Below, one piece after another: positions 42,643 to 52,643 of a stretch of 64,000 nucleotides of DNA (positions are counted from its first letter, which is position 1; every line of letters starts with the position of its first letter). The stretch is from Bacteroidota bacterium (GTDB taxonomy: Bacteria; Bacteroidota; Bacteroidia; Bacteroidales; Prolixibacteraceae). Both the position numbers and the translations under genes were made by a program. Under the pieces are notes generated by a model that saw nothing but the letters and a program-made list of their open reading frames with translations, made no database searches and was not told where the DNA came from. Location of the stretch: the NCBI GenBank assembly GCA_023251435.1, contig JAHEYU010000012.1, positions 38,615 to 102,614 on the forward strand, written 5' to 3'.

Positions 42643-42879
42643 GTGATAAAATAATTTATTATCGGTCGTCTGTTTATTGATTCTGCATTCAGGAACTTTA
42701 ACGCTAATTCGAATGAATTTTCATTACTGAACTGAATGAAATTTTGTTTTTTTTGACCGCAGCAAAAATAACCAATATTTAACACGACCGATATGATATT
42801 ACCAATTATTTACACATACTTATATACAAATCTATATGTATTGATTTGATTGTTGAATCAGAATTTTGTGCAAGTTTGA

Positions 42880-42887
42880 TATCTTTG
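42880..42887 (+). promoter_or_regulatory. Candidate -7 box of the gamma-carbonic anhydrase gene
   Basis: TATCTTTG matches TAnnTTTG, 26 nt upstream of the ATG. A TTG at 42,853 lies 24 nt upstream, slightly beyond the usual -33 distance. Confidence 0.45.
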
Positions 42888-42913
42888 GCGGGAAAATTTA
42901 AAAGGTACAAAGA

Positions 42914-43426
42914 ATGGCACTGATAAAATCACTTTTAGGAAAAACTCCGGAATTTGGCGATAACTGCTTTTTGGCCGAAACTGCCACAATTATTGGCGAT
43001 GTGGTGATTGGGAACGATTGCAGTATCTGGTACGGAGCTGTTCTTCGGGGCGATGTTCATTACATCCGGATCGGAAATAACAGCAATGTTCAGGATAACG
43101 CTGTAATTCACGCCACTTATCAGAAATCGCCCACCAATATTGGTAACAATGTAACGATTGCACATGGAGCAATTGTGCATGGCTGTACCATTCACGATAA
43201 TGTGATGATTGGAATGAACGCTGTAGTGCTCGACGAAGCAGTAATTGAAAGCAACAGTATTGTTGCAGCCGGATCGGTTGTAAGTAAAGGAACAGTTGTT
43301 GAAAGTGGAACTGTTTACGCGGGTATTCCGGCCAAAAAAATTAAAGATATTGGGCCTGAATTGCTCGAAGGCGAAATAAAACGCATTGCAAAAGCTTACG
43401 GAATGTATTCGGGCTGGTACAAATAA
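42914..43426 (+). CDS. Gamma-class carbonic anhydrase family protein
   Basis: The 170-residue protein is a left-handed beta-helix made of hexapeptide repeats. Three zinc-binding histidines of the gamma class can be placed at H66 (NAVIHATYQ), H84 and H89 (IAHGAIVHG). A C-terminal helix (GEIKRIAKAYGMYSGWYK) closes the trimer. Members interconvert CO2 and bicarbonate or are non-enzymatic scaffolds; the catalytic glutamate of the archaeal Cam acidic loop is not evident, as in most Cam-H-type proteins. It is alone on the plus strand and convergent with tonB, 8 nt from that stop. Confidence 0.88.
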   Translation: MALIKSLLGKTPEFGDNCFLAETATIIGDVVIGNDCSIWYGAVLRGDVHYIRIGNNSNVQDNAVIHATYQKSPTNIGNNVTIAHGAIVHGCTIHDNVMIGMNAVVLDEAVIESNSIVAAGSVVSKGTVVESGTVYAGIPAKKIKDIGPELLEGEIKRIAKAYGMYSGWYK

Positions 43427-43434
43427 GTTAGGGA

Positions 43435-44391
43435 TTAATCGAGTACAAACCTGTAGGTGATGGTTCCTGTCTGTAATGCGGGGGCATTTTCATCTACATT
43501 AAATCTGGCCTGAAGGGCTGCTTTTCGGGCAGCAGCAATTAAATCGGGATCGGCTGTATTCGAACCTTTCACACCAGCCTCTGCTTTTTTTACTGCACCT
43601 GTTTTATCAACAGTAACCTGTACAACCACCACACCTTCTTCATTTCCGGGGTAATATGGTTTTGGTAACGATTGTGCACTTCGTCCATCCAAACTAAACG
43701 AAACACCGTTTCCGATTCCGCCGCCTGAACCATATTTATCGGCATTGGCAGTTCCTTGCGGACTTCCCTGATTGCCTGCGCCAAAAGTAACGCCCTGACT
43801 TGTACTTTTCGAATCAGTGGTACCTTGTCCCGAGCCGCCAAAAGCATTTTTAGCGCGGTTATTTATTTCACCGACTTTTCGTTTTTCGGCAGCAGCCAAA
43901 GCCAATCGCTGATCTTCTTCTTTCTTCAGTCGGGCTAATTCTGCCAAGCGCTGTTTTTCGGTATCGGCTTTCCGTTGTTTTTCAAGTTGTTCCTGTCTTT
44001 GCTTTTCCTTCAGGAGTTTTTCTTTTTCAGTATCTTTTACTTTTTCAATCTCTTTTTTCTTTTTTGCGGACTCCATGGCAACCGTTTTCTCCATATCCTG
44101 AGTCATCAATGCTTCCTTTTGAACAGGAGCAACTACTTTTTGAGAAGGAGGAGGTGGTGTTTGTGCTTCGGCCTGTTTTTCTTCCTGATCCTTTTCGGGT
44201 GCGGTTTCACTGGGCGCAGGTTCTTCAGTGCCAAATCCGGTTTCAGAATCGCCAAAGTTGACGAGAATACCTTCTTCCCCCGGTAATGGTAGCGGAGTAA
44301 ATAAACCAAAAAACAGCAGCAGAACCAAAATCACAGCATGTATGACAATGGTACCTATCAGACCTGTTCTATGTTCTTTAATGTAATCCAT
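43435..44391 (-). CDS. tonB: TonB family energy transducer
   Basis: The 318-residue protein has one N-terminal transmembrane helix (about 11-31), a proline-rich segment with TPPPPSQKV, a long Lys/Glu-rich coiled coil (about 95-180), a Gly/Ser/Gln-rich linker and a C-terminal TonB-like domain (about 235-318, with PYYPGNEEGVVVVQVTVDKTGAVKKAEAGVKG). It would carry proton-motive energy from ExbB-ExbD to outer membrane receptors. The ATG overlaps the exbD stop (TAATG). The long coiled coil makes it closer to TolA-type layouts than to classic TonB, so a Tol-like role is possible. Confidence 0.82.
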   Translation of the reverse strand: MDYIKEHRTGLIGTIVIHAVILVLLLFFGLFTPLPLPGEEGILVNFGDSETGFGTEEPAPSETAPEKDQEEKQAEAQTPPPPSQKVVAPVQKEALMTQDMEKTVAMESAKKKKEIEKVKDTEKEKLLKEKQRQEQLEKQRKADTEKQRLAELARLKKEEDQRLALAAAEKRKVGEINNRAKNAFGGSGQGTTDSKSTSQGVTFGAGNQGSPQGTANADKYGSGGGIGNGVSFSLDGRSAQSLPKPYYPGNEEGVVVVQVTVDKTGAVKKAEAGVKGSNTADPDLIAAARKAALQARFNVDENAPALQTGTITYRFVLD

Positions 44392-44798
44392 TATTCTTCG
44401 GGTGCTGTTGCCAGAATCATTTTAATATTGTTGCGTTTTGCAATGTTCATGATGGTAACTACCTGCTCAATCGGAACTGATTTGTCGGCATGGAGAGCAA
44501 TGTATGTTTCTTCATCTGCCTTGATCACTTTCTGTAAAAATGGTTCAATCTCCGAAATTGCAACTCTTTTCAAATCTCCATCTTCGTTGATGTAGTATTT
44601 CAGATCGGCAGTTATTGAGATGGTTGTAATAGCCTTTGCAACTGTTTGGTTATTGCTTTGTGGCAATAACAACTTGAGCGCATTAGGCGCAACCATTGTT
44701 GAAGTAATCATGAAGAATAACAGCAAAAGAAAAACAATATCTGTCATCGAAGCCATACTAAAACTCACATTCACCTTATTTCGACGTTTTAAAGCCAT
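44391..44798 (-). CDS. exbD: ExbD/TolR family biopolymer transport protein
   Basis: The 135-residue protein has one N-terminal transmembrane helix (about 17-37, MASMTDIVFLLLLFFMITSTM) with the conserved membrane aspartate that takes part in proton flow, and a periplasmic domain ending VTIMNIAKRNNIKMILATAPEE. With ExbB it forms the proton-driven motor. It starts 9 nt after exbB and its stop overlaps tonB. Confidence 0.9.
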   Translation of the reverse strand: MALKRRNKVNVSFSMASMTDIVFLLLLFFMITSTMVAPNALKLLLPQSNNQTVAKAITTISITADLKYYINEDGDLKRVAISEIEPFLQKVIKADEETYIALHADKSVPIEQVVTIMNIAKRNNIKMILATAPEE

Positions 44799-44807
44799 GA
44801 TATCTTT

Positions 44808-45515
44808 TTATTTTGCCGGTTCGTTTAACATATCCATAAATTCAATGGTTGCTGCTTCCATATTAAATACTACTTTTTCGACATTAGAAACAAGAATGTT
44901 ATAGGCGAAATAGGCAACAATACCTACAATTAACCCTGCAACAGTAGTCACCATTGCCTGGTAAATACCAGACGACAACAACCCAATATTAATATTGTTA
45001 CCGGCATTTGCCATATCGTAGAAGGCTGAAATCATACCTGTTACAGTACCAAGGAAACCGAGCATTGGCGCTCCGCCGGCAACACTTGCCAATACCGGAA
45101 GTCCTTTTTCCAGTTTCGATACTTCGAGGTTTCCAACATTTTCGATGGCAGTGGTAACATCTGACATAGGTCGCCCAATGCGCGAAATACCTTTTTCAAT
45201 CATTCGCGAGGTTGGTGAATTCTCGCTTCGGCATAAATCAAAAGCCGATTCAATTTTTCCATCCAGAATATATCTACGTATCCGCTCCATCAATTGAGGA
45301 GCAGGCTTTCCTGCTTTGCGGATTGCAAAATATCTATCGAAGAATATAAAAACAGCGATAACAGATAATACCAAAATAGGAATCATAATCGGACCTCCTT
45401 TGATGGCCATTTCGAAGAATCCCAATTCTACTCTGTCTGGTTGTACCGCGCTACTTGCAGTTTTTACTCCTGCGGCCAGATTTTGACTCGCCTGTAAAAT
45501 GATAAAATTTAGCAT
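44808..45515 (-). CDS. exbB: MotA/TolQ/ExbB proton channel family protein
   Basis: The 235-residue protein has three transmembrane helices (about 37-57, 140-162 and 184-208), with the family signature GLLSSGIYQAMVTTVAGLIVGIVAYFAYNIL and the preceding LEKGLPVLASVAGGAPMLGFLGTVTGMISAF. It forms the pentameric proton channel around ExbD. An N-terminal hydrophobic leader-like stretch (1-25) precedes the first helix, as in many Bacteroidetes homologues. It is the first gene of exbB-exbD-tonB. Confidence 0.9.
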   Translation of the reverse strand: MLNFIILQASQNLAAGVKTASSAVQPDRVELGFFEMAIKGGPIMIPILVLSVIAVFIFFDRYFAIRKAGKPAPQLMERIRRYILDGKIESAFDLCRSENSPTSRMIEKGISRIGRPMSDVTTAIENVGNLEVSKLEKGLPVLASVAGGAPMLGFLGTVTGMISAFYDMANAGNNINIGLLSSGIYQAMVTTVAGLIVGIVAYFAYNILVSNVEKVVFNMEAATIEFMDMLNEPAK

Positions 45516-45541
45516 ATTCTTTTTGTTTTAGTCAGTACTAT

Positions 45542-45576
45542 AAAAAACGAGGCATACTAACAAATAGTATGCCTCG
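45542..45576 (-). terminator. Terminator between nhaD and exbB
   Basis: A perfect 12-bp stem (CGAGGCATACTA at 45,548-45,559 with its complement at 45,565-45,576) with a 5-nt loop is followed on the minus strand by six T (45,547-45,542). It ends the nhaD transcript before exbB; a short A/T tail on the plus side may allow two-way use. Confidence 0.92.
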
Positions 45577-45608
45577 CAAAAATACAATTTTTTTGAATGT
45601 CATTTTTA

Positions 45609-46985
45609 TCAGGAGAATTCTAATATATATACTCCGGCTCCAGCCAGATAGCCCAGGAGAGCCAGCCACGAAATTCGTTTCAGGTACCAGATAAAATCTA
45701 TTTTTTCGAGACCCATGGCGGCAACACCCGCAGCAGAACCTATAATTAAGATGCTGCCCCCGGTTCCGGCGGTATAGGCCAAAAACTCCCAAAATATACC
45801 ATCCTGAACAAAATTGGCCATGTATCCGGTGGTTCCTGCTTCAGCAATTGGGTACATTCCCATGGCCCCGGCAACCAACGGAACATTATCAATAACAGCT
45901 GAAAGAAGGCCGATAGAAATGGCAATTAAATTCACATTGCCTAGTTTTTCGTCGAGAAATTGCGACATTAATGACAGTTGGCCAGCAGACTGCAAAGCTG
46001 CAACTGCAGATAAAATACCAAGGAAAAACAAAACAGTAGGAGTATCGACTTTCCGAAGTACAGCGGTTATTTTAAGGCGGTTCTTGATTTCATCAGGCTT
46101 GTTTCTGTGCAATATTTCGGAGACAACCCAGATAATACCCAACGAAAGCAACATCCCCATGTAGGGTGGCAAATGAGTAAGTGTTTTGAATACTGGTACA
46201 AAAAGCAATCCACCAACCCCCATACTTAGCATCAGAATCCTTTCAGAATGAGTTGTAAATTCTTTTTCATCGTGGTTAATCTTTGGCCGCACTACATTTC
46301 CTTTCATCGTAAAAGTCAATACAATTACCGGAACAACAAGACAAACCAAACTGGGAAGAAAAACTCCGAGAATAATTTTCATTGCTGTAATTTGTCCGCC
46401 AATCCATAACATGATGGTGGTTACATCGCCAATTGGTGACCATGCGCCACCGGCATTGGCGGCCAAAACGATCATACTGGCATAAAACCAACGGGTTTCC
46501 TTATCACTCACCAGCTTGCGCAACAGGGCCACCATCACAATGGTCGTGGTCAGATTATCGAGCAGAGAAGACATGAAGAAGGTGAGGATACTTAACAGCC
46601 AGAGCAGTTTTACCTTGTTTGTGGTATTAATTTTATCAGTAATAACTTTAAAACCCTGATGTTGGTCAATTACTTCAACAATTGTCATTGCGGCCAGCAG
46701 AAAGAACAGTATCTCGCCAATTTCGCCAATGTGGTGAATAATTTCGTAGTCAACGATAAAATGGTGAATAGCTTCAATACCTTTCATTCCGGGATAAAGC
46801 GATTGAAACTCTTTCCATGAAAGACTAAATCCCATGTTTAGAATATTTTCGGCGTCGAGAATATAGGCCACCCAGCAAAGTGTTCCGATAATCAGCGCAG
46901 AGGCTGCTTTATCAACTTTTAGCGGATGTTCGAGTGCAATGGCAATGTAACCAAGCACGAAAATAACAACCATAAGTATAAACAT
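45609..46985 (-). CDS. nhaD: NhaD-type sodium:proton antiporter
   Basis: The 458-residue protein has eleven or more transmembrane segments and belongs to the NhaD/ArsB ion transporter superfamily. Visible signatures are EHPLKVDKAASALIIGTLCW near the start, LDNLTTTIVMVALLRKLV and AANAGGAWSPIGDVTTIMLWIGGQI in the middle, and SAVIDNVPLVAGAMGMYP towards the end; the paired DN motifs in re-entrant regions probably bind Na+. It expels Na+ in exchange for H+. It is monocistronic and ends in a strong terminator. Confidence 0.9.
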   Translation of the reverse strand: MFILMVVIFVLGYIAIALEHPLKVDKAASALIIGTLCWVAYILDAENILNMGFSLSWKEFQSLYPGMKGIEAIHHFIVDYEIIHHIGEIGEILFFLLAAMTIVEVIDQHQGFKVITDKINTTNKVKLLWLLSILTFFMSSLLDNLTTTIVMVALLRKLVSDKETRWFYASMIVLAANAGGAWSPIGDVTTIMLWIGGQITAMKIILGVFLPSLVCLVVPVIVLTFTMKGNVVRPKINHDEKEFTTHSERILMLSMGVGGLLFVPVFKTLTHLPPYMGMLLSLGIIWVVSEILHRNKPDEIKNRLKITAVLRKVDTPTVLFFLGILSAVAALQSAGQLSLMSQFLDEKLGNVNLIAISIGLLSAVIDNVPLVAGAMGMYPIAEAGTTGYMANFVQDGIFWEFLAYTAGTGGSILIIGSAAGVAAMGLEKIDFIWYLKRISWLALLGYLAGAGVYILEFS

Positions 46986-47096
46986 AAGTTTGAATTTAGA
47001 AGTTGGTTTTTTATTGCCGTAAATATAGAATTTTGAATAGATTTTAAGAGCTTACGGGCTGAATATTCCCTTTATTTTTACTGGAATTTAAGGTTT

Positions 47097-50000
47097 CTAA
47101 TTAGGCTTAGCCTGAAGCGTTTTCCTTCTGAAAATACTTTTAACCTTTTCCCATAATTCGTCGAAGGTGTCAAAATCTTCCCGGTATGAGAAGCCAACTC
47201 CTTGTGTATAAGGCGACGTTTCGTAGATCAGGTTGTTGTTGGCATGATTGTATGCTTTCAGCTGAAGTTTCCCGTTTCTGGTGAGTTTTACGTTTACATC
47301 GGCATCGCCAACAAGTCCGCTGTTATTTGCATTTGCCCGCTGCGACGCGTTGTTCCCGATATTGCCATTAATACTCACCCTGTCGTTAAATATTTGGGTG
47401 CCGAGCGCCAATTCAACTTCATCGTTGGTGATCTGGTTTCCGGGGCGGTAGTTAAAACCAATATCAAAATCGTTGTTGATTTGCGAAAGCCAGTTACTGA
47501 ACTGATTTGAAAGTAATTCGCTGGCGGTAGAACCTACCAGATTGTTGTTGATTGCCGAAAAATTCCCCCTCATATATTCAGGAGTATAGAATTTGCCAAG
47601 TACCAGAAGTGAGAGTATTTGTTTATTCATATCTTCTTCGGTATTAATGTATTGCCTGACTTCATCATTAATTACTGATTCTGCTGAAGGCAACTCGATG
47701 TCGAATTTTATTTCGGGATTACTAAGGTTTTTCGAGAGGGCAATTTTACACAATACCGGAATGCGCTGTGTTAAATCGGCATTTTCGGTCGAATTTGCGA
47801 ATAGTTCGCTGAGCGATGCTTTCAGTCTGTAAATCGCATTCAGGTCGATTGTGGCGTTTACCGGATCACCCGTCCATTGAATAGTTCCGCCCTGCTGGAT
47901 TTCGAACTTTTTGTTGATCACATTCTGAAGCGTGAAAAGATAATCTCCCTGCTCAACCGTGTATTCGCCAAACAGGCTGATATTGGATTTGTTATCGATT
48001 CCAATTTGCATGTTACCCGAACCCTGCGAACGGATTACATCACCAATTTTCGAATTGAAAATCAGCTGTGCTTTGGCTTCAGGAGTGATTTCAACATTGA
48101 ATCTCATTTCAAGGTTCGACTGGGTAACAGTTGGCTTTTTCAATTTATCATCGGATGGGATTCCCCGGTTTATGAAAGTCAGAAAATCGTATTCAAGCGC
48201 TTCGTCCGAATATTCCAGAAAAATATTCATGTCGGTACCTTTTTCGGTGCTTGCTACTCCATCGATAAAAACATTCGCTCCTTTTCCGGTGATGCGCAGG
48301 TTGCCGCTGCCAAATAACTTTCCGTAGAACTGCTCATTGTTGGCCGATGTGGTATTGATTGCCATAATATTATTAGTCCTGACAGACATATCGTAAACCA
48401 TTTTCATAAAGCTCCGGTGTTGTATTGATCCGGTAAAGATTCCGGTATTTCCATAGTCATCAAATACCCTCATCCCTGGGAAAATAATCTTGTCGCCTGC
48501 AAATTTAACAGAGTCATTCATAGTATAATTTACCTGCAATTCGGTAAGCATCAATCCTGCATTTTCGGCATACAAAGTACCATCGTGCAGTATCTGTTTG
48601 CTCGAACCGTGAACACGCACTTTGCCTGTTGCTGTGCCATGAAAATTAGTAAAACTGCTACCCATCATTGGCTGAAGAATCAGCAACGAAAAGTGGTCGA
48701 AACTTGTGTTCACCGAAATGCTGTCTTTTGCAGGGTGGTAGATTCCACTTGCCTCTAAAGTATTTCTATCGCCCGAATTGACAAGCATTTCAGCGTTAAT
48801 TTCTTCTCTGGCCGGATCCCAGTTGGTCTGAATACTTGCATCGCCGATGGTGTGCCTGAGGAGTCCTAAATCGTCGATTTTTAAATCAGCCAGGAACAAT
48901 GGTCGCTGGTAAATATCAATAACCGACAGGTTTCCTTTCAATACACCACCCAGTTTCAGGTTCCCCGCAATAAAAGCATTCAGCGAGTTAAGCTCAATCT
49001 GGTTAAAATGTATATTCAGTTTGTCGGTCTGATTTTTAGCCATCGAACCATCCGCCATTATATATTGGGCTTTGTTCGATAATTTCAGCTTATCAAACTT
49101 TATGTGTGTCGAGTCAATTGTGATCAGTGCCGAATTGATTTGCCACAAGGTATCAGCCAGGAACAAACGCGTAGGTTTTACCGAAATCTCGATATGCGGG
49201 CTATTCTTTTGACTGAAAAACTTTGCATTTGTGTTTATCGATCCGCTGTACGAAATCTTTCCGAGATTATTCCATGCCAGCTTAGAATCAAGCATGTCAT
49301 TTGCAGCTTCCGAATTCAGGGAAAGATTGTGCATTTTAAACTTTTTGCCAAGGGCAAATTCATCCATTTTATTCCTGATGTTCAGCTCCAAATCTCCGTC
49401 AATGTTGATGGTATAGTTTTTAAATACAGCCGATTGATATTTTATTTCAGGAAAAGTTGCATCGACAGTCAACTTATTGGTGTTAGAATTTATTTTTCCG
49501 GAGACAATGGCCGGATTCATCATCAGATCGGGAATCAGCACCCGCGTAAAACGGTTGATGTCTTTCAGTTTTATGCTGAAATCGAAATTATTATGGGTCT
49601 CGAATGCTGGAAAAGTAAGTCCGGAAGAAGGCAGGTAAGTGGCTATTATTTTCTTAAACGAATTGTGCAGGTTGTGAAGTTCATACTGACCGCGAATATC
49701 AGCATCCAGAAAATCGGAGCGTAACTGCAAAACCGGTTCTTTTTCATAGAAGGTTTTTAAATCGAAATTATCAAACAGTACCGTGTCGTTTTCATTAAGG
49801 TAAGTTCCTTTACTGAAATGAATTAAGCCATCGAGGTTGTCGATATTGTTGCCTGTAAAATTGGCATTCAGCGCAAACGAAATCTCCGATTTTTTGAATT
49901 TTCGATCCAGCTTCAGAGCCCGCAGGTCGGCCTTTTCTAAAAGCATTTCGAAATTGAAAACCGGAACCGGAACATTCAGGTCGAATTTACCGTCGAACCG

Positions 50001-51494
50001 CATTGCCAGATTCGGGTCATCAACCAGTAAGTAACCGTCGAATTTCTTGTTTAATACATCTCCGTTTAGCTGAATATTTTTGTATTGATACTCATAAACC
50101 ATCATGCTGTCGATCTTACCAGAAACTTTGGCTGAAAAGTCGCTGGTTTGTTTGTTCAAAATCCCTTTAACATCTCCGTTAAAGGTTATCCCATCCAGCA
50201 AATCTGTTTCCAGTACTTTCCCGATTTTAAAATTGACTGTTCGCAACCGGCCGTTAATTTTAAGCTTTTCGCCTTCAGAAGGAACAAACGACAAGTCGGT
50301 GGTTAACACGCCCCACTTTGATCTGAAAGTTCCGAACGCAACAAAATCGCTGATAAAGCCCGTGAAATTTCCTTTGTATTCAATAATTCCGGCCTGAAGA
50401 AGCTGCATTGGAATTTTTAATTGCCGAATGCCGAGACTATCAGGAAGCTTAACTTTTTGAATATCGGTGAAATCGGCAAACGATTGTTTCAGATCGATGT
50501 GCATGTACGTATTCGAAATTTCAGGTAGCCCGTTTAAGTATAAATCGAATGCCAGTTGCGTATTACTACCCATACTTAGGGCAATATTTTTCCCTTTTAA
50601 ATCGGCCAGTGTTCCCGAAATTTGTCCCGACACATCAATATTCTCTTCCATACCTTTCAGGTAGGGCACCAGCATCCCGATGTCCTTCAAACTGATTCTC
50701 GATTTTCTCAAATCCAGATTGACTTTCATCTTTTTCAGGTCAAACTTAGTTCCGGGTTTCTTTTTGTCTATCCTGATATTCAGGTCAGTAATTTCTGAAT
50801 TGGAGGTTTGTGCCTGAAGGTTCATTATATTGATTGAATCGCCGGCAGCCAGGAATCGGGCAGAAAAATTTTGAAGATAAAAATCTTTGTGGTCGTTTAA
50901 TTGAAATTGTGTGATTGAAAAAGCTATTTTTTCGTACTGAAGTTCCAGATCAGATACTCCCAGCGAGATGTTCCGAAGGTCAATAAGCTGCTGCCCAATG
51001 CTGTCGTGGTAGGCATATTTTACCGATGCATCGATGAATTCAAACCGATTCATATTGAAATCGAACTGAAGGCTGTCAGATTTTATCGTATCCTTTTTTG
51101 CAAATAAATCAATAAGAAACTGATAATTAGTTGTTCCGGCAGAATCTGATTTGAGATTAAGAAAGGTTTTATTCAGTTCCAGTTTTTCAATTCCGGCATA
51201 CTGCTTTTTAAAACTGAAATTATTAATTCGGGCTACCAACTCGTGAACATACAAAAGCGAATCGTCTTTTTGATCTTTTACCAGAACATCTTCGAGAATA
51301 ATTTTATTGAAAAAAGAAATGGAAACGCCTTTGATAGAGATGTTTGTATTGAATCTTTGCGAAAAATGACTGGCAAGTTTCTGCACAAGATAGGTTTGTA
51401 CTCCCGGCCTTTGAAGAATAAAGTAGGAGCCAATGAGCAGGATAAATACCGTGCCCAGAACCGAAAATCCTATTATGAGTGTTTTTTTGATAAT
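47097..51494 (-). CDS. tamB: TamB domain translocation/assembly protein
   Basis: TamB is a very long, periplasm-spanning beta-taco protein for lipid transport and outer-membrane assembly. Up to 1,465 residues are encoded. The bulk consists of short beta-strand repeats (AsmA/TamB type) and the last 450 or so residues form the TamB domain (for example GSGNMQIGIDNKSNISLFGEYTVEQGDYLFTLQNV). The first ATG-like start in the frame is GTG at 51,386, but 39 further codons upstream encode KKTLIIGFSVLGTVFILLIGSYFIL, clearly the needed N-terminal membrane helix. No ATG, GTG or TTG precedes it, so I extend to ATT 51,494, which is uncertain. It is divergent from tsaD. Confidence 0.85.
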   Translation of the reverse strand: MIKKTLIIGFSVLGTVFILLIGSYFILQRPGVQTYLVQKLASHFSQRFNTNISIKGVSISFFNKIILEDVLVKDQKDDSLLYVHELVARINNFSFKKQYAGIEKLELNKTFLNLKSDSAGTTNYQFLIDLFAKKDTIKSDSLQFDFNMNRFEFIDASVKYAYHDSIGQQLIDLRNISLGVSDLELQYEKIAFSITQFQLNDHKDFYLQNFSARFLAAGDSINIMNLQAQTSNSEITDLNIRIDKKKPGTKFDLKKMKVNLDLRKSRISLKDIGMLVPYLKGMEENIDVSGQISGTLADLKGKNIALSMGSNTQLAFDLYLNGLPEISNTYMHIDLKQSFADFTDIQKVKLPDSLGIRQLKIPMQLLQAGIIEYKGNFTGFISDFVAFGTFRSKWGVLTTDLSFVPSEGEKLKINGRLRTVNFKIGKVLETDLLDGITFNGDVKGILNKQTSDFSAKVSGKIDSMMVYEYQYKNIQLNGDVLNKKFDGYLLVDDPNLAMRFDGKFDLNVPVPVFNFEMLLEKADLRALKLDRKFKKSEISFALNANFTGNNIDNLDGLIHFSKGTYLNENDTVLFDNFDLKTFYEKEPVLQLRSDFLDADIRGQYELHNLHNSFKKIIATYLPSSGLTFPAFETHNNFDFSIKLKDINRFTRVLIPDLMMNPAIVSGKINSNTNKLTVDATFPEIKYQSAVFKNYTINIDGDLELNIRNKMDEFALGKKFKMHNLSLNSEAANDMLDSKLAWNNLGKISYSGSINTNAKFFSQKNSPHIEISVKPTRLFLADTLWQINSALITIDSTHIKFDKLKLSNKAQYIMADGSMAKNQTDKLNIHFNQIELNSLNAFIAGNLKLGGVLKGNLSVIDIYQRPLFLADLKIDDLGLLRHTIGDASIQTNWDPAREEINAEMLVNSGDRNTLEASGIYHPAKDSISVNTSFDHFSLLILQPMMGSSFTNFHGTATGKVRVHGSSKQILHDGTLYAENAGLMLTELQVNYTMNDSVKFAGDKIIFPGMRVFDDYGNTGIFTGSIQHRSFMKMVYDMSVRTNNIMAINTTSANNEQFYGKLFGSGNLRITGKGANVFIDGVASTEKGTDMNIFLEYSDEALEYDFLTFINRGIPSDDKLKKPTVTQSNLEMRFNVEITPEAKAQLIFNSKIGDVIRSQGSGNMQIGIDNKSNISLFGEYTVEQGDYLFTLQNVINKKFEIQQGGTIQWTGDPVNATIDLNAIYRLKASLSELFANSTENADLTQRIPVLCKIALSKNLSNPEIKFDIELPSAESVINDEVRQYINTEEDMNKQILSLLVLGKFYTPEYMRGNFSAINNNLVGSTASELLSNQFSNWLSQINNDFDIGFNYRPGNQITNDEVELALGTQIFNDRVSINGNIGNNASQRANANNSGLVGDADVNVKLTRNGKLQLKAYNHANNNLIYETSPYTQGVGFSYREDFDTFDELWEKVKSIFRRKTLQAKPN

Positions 51495-51591
51495 TTTGTC
51501 GCTTCAAATTGTTTAGCAAAATAATACAAATAGGCTGATAAAAACCAGTCTGCTAAAGAAATTAACGCTTTAACAGACTTTTTATTGAGAT

Positions 51592-52629
51592 ATGAACAAG
51601 GAAAAAGACATTGTGATTTTAGGCATCGAGTCGTCGTGTGATGATACTTCGGCCTCGGTGATTAAAAATGGGTTTCTGCTTTCGAATATTATTGCAGGTC
51701 AGAAGGTTCACGAATTGTACGGAGGAGTTGTGCCCGAGCTTGCAAGCCGTGCTCACCAGCAAAATATTATTCCGGTGGTCGATAGCGCTATCAAACAGGC
51801 AGGCATCACCAACGACGACATTACGGCCATTGCATTTACACGTGGCCCCGGTCTGCTTGGTTCGCTGCTTGTAGGAACTTCGTTTGCCAAAGGTTTTTCG
51901 CTGGCTACCGGCGCTCCGATGATCGAAATCAATCACCTTCAGGCACATGTGCTGGCTCATTTTATTCAGGAATACAACGAACCATACGATCCACCTAAAT
52001 TCCCGTTTTTGTGTTTGCTGGTTTCAGGCGGAAATTCACAGATCATTCTGGTGAAAGATTATCTCGATATGGAAGTAATTGGCCAGACCATCGACGATGC
52101 CGCCGGCGAAGCGTTCGACAAATGCGCCAAAGTAATGGGGCTTCCATATCCCGGCGGTCCGTTTGTTGATAAGCTCGCCAAAGAAGGTAATCCGGATGCT
52201 TTTCAATTCTCGAAACCCCGGATCGCTAATTTTGATTACAGTTTTAGCGGGCTGAAAACCAGCTTTCTGTATTTTTTACGCGACCGGCTGAAAGAGAATG
52301 AAAATTTTATTGAAGAACGCAAGGCCGATTTGTGCGCATCGCTGCAAAAAACAATCATCGATATTCTGCTCGACAAACTCGTGAAAGCAGCCAAAGAAAC
52401 CGGAATCAAAGAAATTTCTGTTGCAGGTGGCGTTTCAGCCAATTCAGGTTTGCGTAGTGCACTGATTGAAACAGCAGCCAAACGCCATTGGAAAATGCAC
52501 ATCCCAAAATTTGCGTTTACCACCGACAATGCTGCAATGATTGCCATTACCGGCCATTACAAATACCTGAAAGGCGAATTTGTTGGCATGGATGCGGTTC
52601 CGTTTGCGAGGATGGATATACGGGTGTAG
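51592..52629 (+). CDS. tsaD: tRNA N6-adenosine threonylcarbamoyltransferase
   Basis: TsaD transfers the threonylcarbamoyl group to A37 of ANN-decoding tRNAs. The 345-residue product has GIESSCDDTSASV at the start, the metal-binding HLQAH (H115, H119), the LLVSGGNSQII phosphate loop, and GEAFDKCAKVMGLPYPGGP and GGVSANSGLR motifs. The end FARMDIRV is typical. The length is standard. It lies divergent from tamB, an arrangement common in Bacteroidetes. The DNA downstream to 53,218 is repeat-rich. Confidence 0.95.
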   Translation: MNKEKDIVILGIESSCDDTSASVIKNGFLLSNIIAGQKVHELYGGVVPELASRAHQQNIIPVVDSAIKQAGITNDDITAIAFTRGPGLLGSLLVGTSFAKGFSLATGAPMIEINHLQAHVLAHFIQEYNEPYDPPKFPFLCLLVSGGNSQIILVKDYLDMEVIGQTIDDAAGEAFDKCAKVMGLPYPGGPFVDKLAKEGNPDAFQFSKPRIANFDYSFSGLKTSFLYFLRDRLKENENFIEERKADLCASLQKTIIDILLDKLVKAAKETGIKEISVAGGVSANSGLRSALIETAAKRHWKMHIPKFAFTTDNAAMIAITGHYKYLKGEFVGMDAVPFARMDIRV

Positions 52630-52643
52630 CCCTATTTTTAGTT

